Shown here: positions 56,824 through 64,000 of the stretch, piece after piece
Numbering within the stretch: position 1 is the first letter of the stretch
Layout: every line of letters starts with the position of its first letter
Source: Paenibacillus sp. V4I3
GTDB taxonomy: Bacteria; Bacillota; Bacilli; Paenibacillales; NBRC-103111
Assembly: GCF_030817215.1 (NCBI RefSeq)
Contig: NZ_JAUSZA010000001.1
Span: forward strand, 636,501 to 700,500
Length of the DNA: 64,000 bases
Direction: 5' to 3'
Made by a program: the position numbers and the translations under genes
The notes under the pieces: generated by a model
What the model saw: the letters and a program-made list of their open reading frames with translations, nothing else
Told to the model about the DNA's origin: nothing
Database searches by the model: none

Positions 56824-57759
56824 TTAGGTATTAACAGATTTTCCACCTACAGAGGGAAGTCTGCTATCTCTTTTCTTTAAAGTCCCTATCACAATACCAA
56901 CCGTGGTAAGAAGAAAGGCCACAACGTGAATCCAACCAATTTTTTCATCCAAAAAAATAATTCCCCCAACCATACTGGCAAAAGGCAGCCCGTTTAGAAA
57001 CATGGCTGTTTTGTTGGCACCTAGAAATTTTATACCATGATTCCACCCTAGAGTACCCAGTGAAGATGCTCCCCAAGCGGACATCAACATAACGGCCCAA
57101 GCCATGGCTGGCAAATGAATCTGAGCATACGACGAAGGCCCAAAGAAAGTCACCGTACCCAGATTTAACATGATTCCCCCAATTAACGTTGAATAGGTAG
57201 TGACAACTAAAGTCGGCATGGAGGTTGTCGACAACTTCTTGATGAACAATGCACCAACAACATAAGCCAACATGGATAGAAGCATGATGACATCTCCCCA
57301 TCCGGATAAACCAACCGAACTATCTGCCGATTTGGAGGTTACGACCAAAACGACCCCTGAGAATCCAAACAGAATACCGAGGCCTAATCTCATACTGAAT
57401 TTTTCCCCAATGAAAATGGATGCAAGTAGAGCGGTAGTTAGCGGATTTAATCCTAGGATCAGCGATGCATTAGTAGCTGTAGTTGTTACAACCCCATAAG
57501 CTAAAAACAACTGATGAAAGAAGATCGATGTTAGCCCTATAAGAAAAAGAAGTCCCCACTGCTTTGCATTAGGCTTATAGAATCCATACTTTTTAAATAC
57601 AAATGGAAGCAACACAATTCCAGCGAGCGGCATCCTAATTGCGGCTACAAGCATGGGCGAGATAAACTGTGTAAGGTATTTAACCATTACAATATTTAAA
57701 CCCCACGAAATGACCACCATAGCTAAGATAAAATAAATGGTTTTCTCCGACTTTACCAA
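56824..57759 (-). CDS. EamA/DMT-superfamily transporter
   Basis: The product has 311 residues with ten predicted helices in two EamA repeats: ISWGLNIVMVKYLTQFISPMLV near residue 18 and MLLSMLAYVVGALFIKKLS near 160. The end is basic (TLKKRDSRLPS). TTG 57759 is the only visible start. It probably exports a small metabolite; the substrate is unknown. It is unrelated in context to the other DMT gene at 14037-14921. Confidence 0.85.
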   Translation of the reverse strand: MVKSEKTIYFILAMVVISWGLNIVMVKYLTQFISPMLVAAIRMPLAGIVLLPFVFKKYGFYKPNAKQWGLLFLIGLTSIFFHQLFLAYGVVTTTATNASLILGLNPLTTALLASIFIGEKFSMRLGLGILFGFSGVVLVVTSKSADSSVGLSGWGDVIMLLSMLAYVVGALFIKKLSTTSMPTLVVTTYSTLIGGIMLNLGTVTFFGPSSYAQIHLPAMAWAVMLMSAWGASSLGTLGWNHGIKFLGANKTAMFLNGLPFASMVGGIIFLDEKIGWIHVVAFLLTTVGIVIGTLKKRDSRLPSVGGKSVNT

Positions 57760-57815
57760 GATGATGCACGCCTACTCTCTATCGATTATTAACTAATATA
57801 ATCTTATTACACCAC

Positions 57816-57842
57816 AAAAAGACACCTAAGACGGTGTCTTCT
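57816..57842 (-). terminator. Intrinsic terminator of the 57898-58077 gene
   Basis: GACACC / GGTGTC arms around TAAGAC; on the minus strand a T run follows the stem. Confidence 0.85.
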
Positions 57843-57897
57843 AGTACCTATCATCTTACTACACTCTTTGCTTCCATTCTAATAGATCATATAGTAA

Positions 57898-58077
57898 CTA
57901 TACTTGTTTCCTACTAGCGTGCAATTCATAGTTACTTCTATGAAACTTTTTAACCATATCTTTATAACAATTATTTTCTTGTTCACTCAAACCAAACTGA
58001 TTATCTTTAATAATCAGATTTCCAATGATACGTTTCAAAATTTCGCTCCTGCGTCCTAACATCTCTGTATAGTTCAA
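57898..58077 (-). CDS. Small hypothetical protein
   Basis: The product has 59 residues: MNYTEMLGRRSEILKRIIGN followed by a KDNQFGLSEQENNCYKDMV helix and a basic tail. The start is TTG 58077, nine bases after AAGGAG; the upstream TTG 58086 touches that site. It is soluble, charged and helical. No family is recognised. The good ribosome binding site and dedicated terminator make it a likely real gene. Confidence 0.55.
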   Translation of the reverse strand: MNYTEMLGRRSEILKRIIGNLIIKDNQFGLSEQENNCYKDMVKKFHRSNYELHASRKQV

Positions 58078-58267
58078 TCCCGCCAACTCCTTGCTTATTT
58101 TTATTTCGTATCGGTCCTATTAAGTATAACAAATAGCATTTTGGGTGAAAAACCGTCTATGGATACCTAAAGCTAAGTATTCCGCCCTGAGAATGGATTT
58201 GAACTAACCAAGGCTATGTATTCGAAAACATCCTACCCTATCCTCCCAATTAAGTACCTCATAAAGC

Positions 58268-58291
58268 AAAAGACACCCTCTCGGGTGTCTT
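58268..58291 (-). terminator. Terminator of the metallophore-type ABC operon
   Basis: GACACCC / GGGTGTC arms around a TCTC loop with a T run on the minus strand, downstream of the last gene. Confidence 0.88.
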
Positions 58292-58335
58292 CATAGATCA
58301 CAATTCGTTGTTGTTGAAGGTTATCTCGTCGGAAG

Positions 58336-59136
58336 TTAAACGGAACGATTACGCGGATGCTCCGAAAGAATGGAGCTAACCAAACTCCTCACACTGGGGT
58401 GTGGCGATTGAAAAAACTGCGATTTATCTTCGCACAACTCGACCACTTCCCCTTTTTCCATCACAGCCAGAACATCAGATATCGAGTAAGCAGCTTTAAT
58501 GTCATGAGTGATAAATAGGTAAGAGAGGCCAAACGCCGATTTCAGGTCGCTCAACAGCTGCAAGATTTTCGTTTGATTCACCATGTCCAGGCTGCTTACC
58601 GCCTCATCGAGTACGATCAGCTTCGGTTTTAAGGCAATCGCTCTTGCAATGTTGACTCTTTGCAGTTGTCCGCCGCTAAATTGATGAGGATACTTGTGCC
58701 TGTCATCCAATTTTAACCCGACTGTTTCCAGAAGCTCTCCGATCGTTCGTTTGTGCTCCTTCAGAGATAATGTCTCGTAGTTTTGCAGTGGCTCTCCGAT
58801 AATTTGTTCTGCATTCATTTGCGGATTAACGGCCGAATAACAGTCTTGAAAAACCACTTGAAGATCTCGACGAAGCCTCCTGCGGGTAGACGAGTCCGTA
58901 TTGTAAACATCAACCCCCTGAAAAAAAACCTGTCCCTTCTGCGGTTTTTCAAGTCCCAGGATGACCTTGCCCAGCGTGCTTTTACCTGCTCCGCTCGTTC
59001 CGAGGAGGCTTAAACACTTGCCATGTTCAATGGAAAGAGTAACATTGGAAAGCACAGTTGCCCGCTTCTTCTCCTTAAAGAACTGATGGGGTGCTGCATA
59101 ACTATGAGTAACGTTCTTCACCTGAAGCAAACTCAA
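58336..59136 (-). CDS. Oligopeptide/nickel/metallophore ABC transporter ATPase (CntF-like)
   Basis: An ABC ATPase of 266 residues of the DppF/NikE class. Walker A is LLGTSGAGKSTLGKV near residue 45, Q-loop VVFQDCYSAVNP near 93, signature FSGGQLQRVNIARA near 155, Walker B LIVLDEAVSSLD near 175 and the switch His in FITHDIKAAY. The start is TTG 59136 or TTG 59130; the latter stands eight bases after GAGG. It is the last gene of a six-gene operon and pairs with the ATPase at 60341-61183. Confidence 0.88.
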   Translation of the reverse strand: MSLLQVKNVTHSYAAPHQFFKEKKRATVLSNVTLSIEHGKCLSLLGTSGAGKSTLGKVILGLEKPQKGQVFFQGVDVYNTDSSTRRRLRRDLQVVFQDCYSAVNPQMNAEQIIGEPLQNYETLSLKEHKRTIGELLETVGLKLDDRHKYPHQFSGGQLQRVNIARAIALKPKLIVLDEAVSSLDMVNQTKILQLLSDLKSAFGLSYLFITHDIKAAYSISDVLAVMEKGEVVELCEDKSQFFQSPHPSVRSLVSSILSEHPRNRSV

Positions 59137-60344
59137 TTCCTCACCCCCTGTTTAGACATTAGTAGGATAAGTAGCAGGGCAGCTACCCCGATAACTACAC
59201 AACCGGAAAACATGACTTCGTACGAATACGCATTCGCAATCAGACTCATCCCCCAAGTACCTACCGATGTTCCGAAATCGGCTGCTGCGATGAACAGCCC
59301 GATCCCTCTGCCTCTGAACCGTTCTGGCACAATGAACGAAACATAGGTCAGCAGCGTCGGATACAGCATCGACAAAGCAACTCCGTTGCAAACTGCGGCA
59401 AGCAGGATAACAGGCAGCGATTCAGCCATTCGAACCAAACATACGGCGACTGTTATGAGCAATATGAGGAGAGTAGCTGCACGAACAGGAAATCGACCGT
59501 TTGTCGGAATGAGTTTTCTGCCGAAGAAGCGCAATGTAATAAGAACAGCGGTTTCGGTCATGAAATAATATCCTGCATACGGTAACTCGCGTCTCTCTAG
59601 ATAAAGCGGGAGAAAGGCCACCACCGTTCCGATGATCGCCGAAGCTAGAAGCATCGTTAGGGATGGAAGCAGCAGCTTTCGATCTTTCCATCCTTGGTAA
59701 AGTTCCTCGCTTCGCAAATTCGCAGCAGCTTGCGAACCGATAGGCTTGTTATTTCGACGCACGGGCAGCTTGATGTTCACACCAATGAGGAGTGTTATCA
59801 CACTGATCGGAATCAAGGCCATTAAGATGTAAGGTATGGGTACTTTTCCCGCAAAATAAAGAGCAAGAAAGGGTCCGTACGTGTAAGGCAGCATCGACGA
59901 GAGTGAGAAAAGGGAGAGGCCTTGCCCACGAGCTTTCTCCGACAAAGCCTCGATGATCATCAGGTGTGATACCATCGAAAAGAAAGCAAGGATCACGCCC
60001 TGTGCAATTCGAAGCATAGCGTAAACCCACAGCTCCTGAATAAGATACATGGAGATGACTACTACATTAAGAATTAACGCTGCGGCGAGTATCCGCTTTG
60101 CACCAAGTTTATCAACAATTTTACCGGCAACGGGCCGTAAAAACATCGAAGTAAACATATAAGCACCCATGATCAGACCGATCTGCGACGGGCTCGCTCC
60201 AAGCTTGTACGAGCTAAGCGGCAGCAGAATCAGAAGGATATGGCTGCTAGTGAAAAACAAGGCGGTAACGAGGTAAATCTGCATCGCTTTCGCCCCAAAG
60301 GGACGACCCTGCGAAGCAATCTCAGATTGCTGCATAGCATTCAT
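59133..60344 (-). CDS. MFS exporter, probable opine metallophore exporter (CntE-like)
   Basis: A twelve-helix major facilitator of 403 residues. The loop 2-3 signature is FLRPVAGKIVDKLGAKRIL near residue 68. A short central loop near 200 separates the halves, and the last helix ends near 395. AAGGAG precedes the ATG and the start overlaps the preceding ATPase gene by four bases. Its place inside a nickel/peptide-type uptake operon, between the two ATPase genes, is the reason to suspect export of the metallophore that the same operon re-imports. By sequence alone it is only an MFS protein. Confidence 0.8.
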   Translation of the reverse strand: MNAMQQSEIASQGRPFGAKAMQIYLVTALFFTSSHILLILLPLSSYKLGASPSQIGLIMGAYMFTSMFLRPVAGKIVDKLGAKRILAAALILNVVVISMYLIQELWVYAMLRIAQGVILAFFSMVSHLMIIEALSEKARGQGLSLFSLSSMLPYTYGPFLALYFAGKVPIPYILMALIPISVITLLIGVNIKLPVRRNNKPIGSQAAANLRSEELYQGWKDRKLLLPSLTMLLASAIIGTVVAFLPLYLERRELPYAGYYFMTETAVLITLRFFGRKLIPTNGRFPVRAATLLILLITVAVCLVRMAESLPVILLAAVCNGVALSMLYPTLLTYVSFIVPERFRGRGIGLFIAAADFGTSVGTWGMSLIANAYSYEVMFSGCVVIGVAALLLILLMSKQGVRN

Positions 60345-61183
60345 GACAATACAAACTCCTTGGTCGGTTGGTTGATCTGTTGGTTAATCTGCAGCTTGGG
60401 TCTGGCATCGAGCAATTCCTTCGTATACACATGCTGCGGATGATCAAATAACTCGTAGACGTCTGCTTTTTCAACAATCCGTCCATGCTGCATAACGGCA
60501 ACATCGTCTGCCATTTCCGCGATGACCCCCAAATCATGAGAAATCAATAGAATAGACGTACCGTATTCGGAACGAATACGATTGAGTTGACGCAGCACCT
60601 GCAGTTGATTGGTCACATCCAGCGCAGTGGTTGGCTCATCAGCAATAAGGACAGATGGCCGCATGCACATCGCAAAGGCAATCATAACCCGCTGCAGCAT
60701 CCCCCCGCTCAGTTGAAACGGGTGCCGCCTCATAAGCTCGGAGGAATCCGGTAAATTCACATCCTGCATAGAGGTCACCGCTAATTCGAATGCTTGTTTT
60801 TTAGTGAGGGCCGTATGCGTGCGGATCGTTTCGACGAATTGATCACCGATCGTAAACACAGGAGAAAAGGCGTTCATCGGATTTTGCATAATGAAGGCGA
60901 TTTCTTTGCCACGAATACGCCGCATTTCCTCGTTTCCGAGCCCATTCAGCTCGCGACCGTGCAATCGGATACTGCCTTCCACGCTCGTTGTTTTTCGGTC
61001 CAGCAACCGTAAGATCGACAGACACGTGACTGATTTGCCGCTGCCACTTTCTCCAACAAGACCAAGCACACGGCCAGGCTTCAGCTCTAAATCGATATTA
61101 TGGACAAGGGGAAGCGTTCCATCCGCCGTCTTGACCTTCACATGCAGGCTGCTTACCTGCAAAACATTCTGCGATTCTCTCAA
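60341..61183 (-). CDS. Oligopeptide/nickel/metallophore ABC transporter ATPase (CntD-like)
   Basis: The product has 280 residues, DppD/NikD class. Walker A is LVGESGSGKSVTCLSIL near residue 38, Q-loop IAFIMQNPMNAFSPVF near 88, signature QLSGGMLQRVMIAFAM near 142, Walker B VLIADEPTTALDV and switch His in LLISHDLG. The start TTG 61183 follows GGGATGAG. It lies six bases after the second permease gene. Together with the 58336 ATPase it should power uptake through the two permeases. Confidence 0.9.
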   Translation of the reverse strand: MRESQNVLQVSSLHVKVKTADGTLPLVHNIDLELKPGRVLGLVGESGSGKSVTCLSILRLLDRKTTSVEGSIRLHGRELNGLGNEEMRRIRGKEIAFIMQNPMNAFSPVFTIGDQFVETIRTHTALTKKQAFELAVTSMQDVNLPDSSELMRRHPFQLSGGMLQRVMIAFAMCMRPSVLIADEPTTALDVTNQLQVLRQLNRIRSEYGTSILLISHDLGVIAEMADDVAVMQHGRIVEKADVYELFDHPQHVYTKELLDARPKLQINQQINQPTKEFVLS

Positions 61184-61189
61184 GTTTTC

Positions 61190-62032
61190 TCATCCCTTTT
61201 CAAAACGTCGCTTAACGCCAAACCGATCCGACAAAGCTTCACCTAATACATTGAATGACACCACGACAAGCAAAATCATCATTCCCGGATACAGCATTAA
61301 TTCGGGATTACTGCGAATAAACGCCTTTCCCTCGTGAATCATCGCACCCCACTCCGGCGTTGGCGCTTGAATGCCAAGTCCTAGGAACGAGAGAGCGGAT
61401 ATATCCATGATCGCCCAGCCCATCTCCAGTGTTCCCATAACGACAATCGGGGGAAGTACATTGGGAATAATGTGCTGTCTAATAATCTTCCATTGCGAGG
61501 ATCCACTGATTCTGGCGGCGGTAATGAAGTTCCGCTCCTTCAAGCTGAGAACCATACCTCGGAACATCCGAGCGTAATAGACCCACTGCACCAGCATCAT
61601 CGCCAAAACAACCTGCACCAGTCCAGGGCCGAATATCCCAATCAGCCCAAGAATGAGTACGAGATTCGGAAACGACATGACGCCGTCACAGAACCTCATC
61701 AGCACATGATCAACTAGGCCTCCTTTGTATCCGGCAATCGATCCGATGAACAAGCCAATACCTAAAGAGGCAATTAAAATCAGAAACGCAAAGCCTAACG
61801 AAACGCGAGCGCCGTATAAAAGACGAGAAAGGTTGCAGCGCCCCAAATGGTCGGTACCCAAAGGATAATCCAGCGATGGTGATTGAAGCTTGAGCGCCAA
61901 GTTTACCTGAATCGGATCATGAGGCGCGATCCACGGAGCCAACACGGTAAGAACAAAGAAAATAAATAGAAGGCCCATGCATACGATAACGGTCTTCTGA
62001 CTCTTAAGTCCGGTGCGTATCCTCATGATCAT
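61190..62032 (-). CDS. Dpp/Nik-type ABC permease (CntC-like)
   Basis: An inner-membrane permease of 280 residues, DppC/NikC class. The N-terminal OppC segment contains APWIAPHDPIQVNL and LGTDHLGRCNLSRLLYGAR near residue 58. The permease core has six helices and the EAA-type loop AARISGSSQWKIIRQHIIPN near 170. The start at 62032 overlaps the previous gene by four bases. It forms the channel with the DppB-type partner. Confidence 0.9.
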   Translation of the reverse strand: MIMRIRTGLKSQKTVIVCMGLLFIFFVLTVLAPWIAPHDPIQVNLALKLQSPSLDYPLGTDHLGRCNLSRLLYGARVSLGFAFLILIASLGIGLFIGSIAGYKGGLVDHVLMRFCDGVMSFPNLVLILGLIGIFGPGLVQVVLAMMLVQWVYYARMFRGMVLSLKERNFITAARISGSSQWKIIRQHIIPNVLPPIVVMGTLEMGWAIMDISALSFLGLGIQAPTPEWGAMIHEGKAFIRSNPELMLYPGMMILLVVVSFNVLGEALSDRFGVKRRFEKG

Positions 62033-62973
62033 GGGCTCGTACTTCCTTTCCTAGAAATCCGAGGGTCCATAGCCATTTGCAGAAGATCAACGATCAGGTT
62101 ACACACAATAAATGTACAAGCAACGAGAAAAACATAGCATTGGATAACAGGGATATCCCGGTTAAAGATGGCATCGATAAAATAACGTCCGAACCCTGGC
62201 CAGGAAAAGACCTCTTCCACAATAATCGTCCCCGCAAGCAATTTCCCCATATTCATACCCAAACCGGTAATCATCGGCGAAATTGCGATTTTTAGTACAT
62301 GCTTGCCCATAATGACCGACTCTTTGATGCCTCTGGTTCTAGCGTATACGACATACGGCTCCTGCATTTGTTCGAGAACGCTGGTACGCAGCAGACGAGT
62401 GTAGATTGCGATCAGCCCCAAGGAGAGCGTTAACGAAGGAAGAATCAGATGAGCCCACGTACCTCTTCCTTGCACAGGAAACAAATCCAGCTTGACCGAT
62501 AAGAAAAAAATCAATAAGTACCCTAGCCAAAATTGCGGGATAGAAGCACCAATAAAAGCAAGCAACCGACTGAGATGATCAATCACGCTGTTTTTATAAA
62601 CAGCCGATAGAAAGCCGATAGGCACACTGACAAGCACGGCCATGCAAAGGCTGCTGAAGGCAAGCTGGAGTGTAGCCGGCAATCGGTGCGCGACCTCCTG
62701 CCAAACCGGCTCCTTCGAAACATAAGATGTACCGAAATTTAGTCGGCACATCTTCATAAGCGACTGAACATATTGAACATACAGCGGCTGATCCAGGCCG
62801 AATTCATGTCTTACCTCGGCTAGTACCGCTTCCGTTGGGTGTATATGGGCTGCGCTCAAGTAAGCTTCAGCTGGATCAACCGGTGACAGATGAATGAGAA
62901 TGAAAGAAAGAAGCGTAGCAAAAAGAAAGATGGGAATGATGGCAAGAAGCCGTTTCCCGATATAGCTGAACAT
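62029..62973 (-). CDS. Dpp/Nik-type ABC permease (CntB-like)
   Basis: An inner-membrane permease of 314 residues, DppB/NikB class. It begins with a helix (RLLAIIPIFLFATLLSFIL) and HLSPVDPAEAYL, as usual for this class. The permease core has SIPQFWLGYLLIFFLS near residue 140 and the EAA loop YARTRGIKESVIMGKHVLK near 205. GGGAGG precedes the ATG. It follows the substrate-binding protein gene by 17 bases. Confidence 0.9.
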   Translation of the reverse strand: MFSYIGKRLLAIIPIFLFATLLSFILIHLSPVDPAEAYLSAAHIHPTEAVLAEVRHEFGLDQPLYVQYVQSLMKMCRLNFGTSYVSKEPVWQEVAHRLPATLQLAFSSLCMAVLVSVPIGFLSAVYKNSVIDHLSRLLAFIGASIPQFWLGYLLIFFLSVKLDLFPVQGRGTWAHLILPSLTLSLGLIAIYTRLLRTSVLEQMQEPYVVYARTRGIKESVIMGKHVLKIAISPMITGLGMNMGKLLAGTIIVEEVFSWPGFGRYFIDAIFNRDIPVIQCYVFLVACTFIVCNLIVDLLQMAMDPRISRKGSTSP

Positions 62974-62990
62974 AATAGCCTCCCTGCCGT

Positions 62991-64000
62991 TTACTTCACA
63001 ATGTCGAGTCCGAGGAATGGATTCGCATCCCGATTGGCTGGGAATACGAAACCTTTCACATCTTTTTGATAAACAGCCGTCTTCTTAATATACGAGATCG
63101 GCAGAAAAGATGCCTGCTCCTGCAGCGTCTTCAAGATAGAAGCGTACAGTTGTTGGCGCTTGCTCTCATCGGTTGAAAGAAGAGCGTCCTTCACTTGCTG
63201 ATCCAACTCTTGTTTCATTGGCAAGCTCGAGAGCGACTCCGAGATGCCGAAGCCTTTTTCAGCAGCAATATTAATAAAAGAGTGCGGGTCATAAGGCGAT
63301 CCGTAGTTGCTCCAGAAGTCCAAATCAAAATCAGCAGCACGTAGGCGTTTAACTTGTGTGGCGAGATCAAGCCCGGTAATGTTCAGCTTGACGCCGATGG
63401 CTCCCCATTCGGATTGAAGTGTCTCCGCCATCGGCTTTTGAACTTGATCCGTCTTCTCATATATCAGTTCCAGTTCAAGCGCTTTGCCGTTTTTCTCACG
63501 AACGGTTTTCCCTGCAGGTAGCTTCCAACCCGCTTCATCTAATAAAGCTTTCGCCTTGTCTACATTGTATTCCAGCGGCTTAACGTCAAGATTTGTGTAC
63601 GGGAGGTTTTTGGATAAAATGTTGTCTGCCTTCTCCTCTAAACCGGAAGTGACTCCATCCACCATAGCCTGCTTGTTAAAACCGTGATGAAGAGCCTGAC
63701 GTACTCGCAAATCCGAAAGCGCATCCTTCATCGTGTTCATAACCAGTTCTCTCGTTGCTATGGGCTCGGAAAGACTTGTTTCATATTTGCCAGATGCTTT
63801 CAACTGCTTGAAGGCATCCATACTGATCACGCCTTCACCGTAGATGAGATCAAGCTCCTTCTTCTCAAAAGCAAGTACCCGCGTTTCTCCGTCTGGAATA
63901 ATCTTGATGACCATCTTGTTAACCTTCGGTTTATCTCCCCAATAATTCGGATTACGGGTAAACTCCGCAGATTCATCTTTCTTGTAATCCGTCAGCGTCC
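62991..64000 (-). CDS. Dpp/Nik-type substrate-binding protein, N-terminus outside the window (CntA-like)
   Basis: The frame is open to the right edge; about 336 residues of the C-terminal part are present. SBP_bac_5 features are FTRNPNYWGDKPKVNKMVIK, then LRVRQALHHGFNKQAMVDGVTSG (the central conserved block) and LDLDFWSNYGSPYDPHSFIN. The signal peptide and lipobox Cys must lie beyond base 64000. It captures the substrate outside the membrane. The neighbours suggest an opine-metal complex, nickel or a dipeptide. Confidence 0.9.
   Translation of the reverse strand, partial: TLTDYKKDESAEFTRNPNYWGDKPKVNKMVIKIIPDGETRVLAFEKKELDLIYGEGVISMDAFKQLKASGKYETSLSEPIATRELVMNTMKDALSDLRVRQALHHGFNKQAMVDGVTSGLEEKADNILSKNLPYTNLDVKPLEYNVDKAKALLDEAGWKLPAGKTVREKNGKALELELIYEKTDQVQKPMAETLQSEWGAIGVKLNITGLDLATQVKRLRAADFDLDFWSNYGSPYDPHSFINIAAEKGFGISESLSSLPMKQELDQQVKDALLSTDESKRQQLYASILKTLQEQASFLPISYIKKTAVYQKDVKGFVFPANRDANPFLGLDIVK

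Noticed and set aside
1..64000. tRNA, rRNA, intact transposase or prophage genes
   Set aside because: Both strands were scanned by eye for typical motifs and proteins and none was found; this is not a substitute for a covariance-model search.

Overview
The window looks like a chromosomal segment of a low- to mid-GC Gram-positive of the order Bacillales, most likely Paenibacillus or a close relative. Signs are strong GGAGG-type ribosome binding sites, frequent TTG and GTG starts, hairpin-plus-T-run terminators, SLH and Big2 surface proteins, and a gene set (ykoEDC, psuK-psuG, AraC-type regulators, DUF1761, DUF3105, DUF3231) usual in that group. No rRNA, tRNA, CRISPR array, prophage or intact insertion sequence was seen.

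Layout. 1-8.1 kb: the end of a large Big2-repeat surface protein, a small secreted protein with a Gly-Leu C-terminal signal, the pseudouridine catabolic pair psuK-psuG, a nitroreductase, an MFS remnant, a 25-residue CDGSH-like microprotein and an SLH protein. 8.1-13.9 kb: a complete fructose PTS operon (fruR, fruK, EIIBC, EIIA, HPr-like protein, EI). 14-19.4 kb: a DMT exporter, an ArsR-type regulator and the thiamine-related ECF transporter ykoEDC under a TPP riboswitch. 19.5-26.5 kb: gene remnants (MCP, uvsE), a DUF3105 protein, an AraC regulator, a short pyruvate kinase, a YihY/BrkB protein and a UvrD-like helicase. 26.8-30.7 kb: a thiol-redox operon trxB-trxA-tpx behind a promoter covered by palindromes, a PrsA-like foldase and a PdaA-like deacetylase.

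30.8-37.5 kb holds what I consider the most interesting locus. A sensor kinase, an output-less receiver and a membrane protein with a degenerate HD-GYP domain are translationally coupled. They sit back to back with a LuxR-type response regulator. Next comes a signal peptidase I co-oriented with three different secreted helical proteins that share the same motif directly after the signal peptide (D-x(4-5)-LxxWY-like). This suggests a secreted or surface system with its own peptidase and possibly its own signalling.

37.6-47.9 kb: small membrane and secreted proteins; an aspartate/C4-dicarboxylate module (DctA-type symporter, aspartase, ACT-domain malic enzyme) next to a GlnK/GlnL-type two-component system; a small alarmone synthetase. 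48-53 kb: a helical secreted protein behind a possible attenuator, an AbrB-type antitoxin with a Doc toxin, and an OmpR-type two-component system divergent from a secreted protein. 53-58 kb: a GMC oxidoreductase broken by a single in-frame TGA, its partner protein, a thioesterase and a DMT transporter. 58.3-64 kb: a six-gene Opp/Nik-type uptake operon with an MFS exporter inside it, an arrangement like opine metallophore (Cnt) systems; it runs off the right edge.
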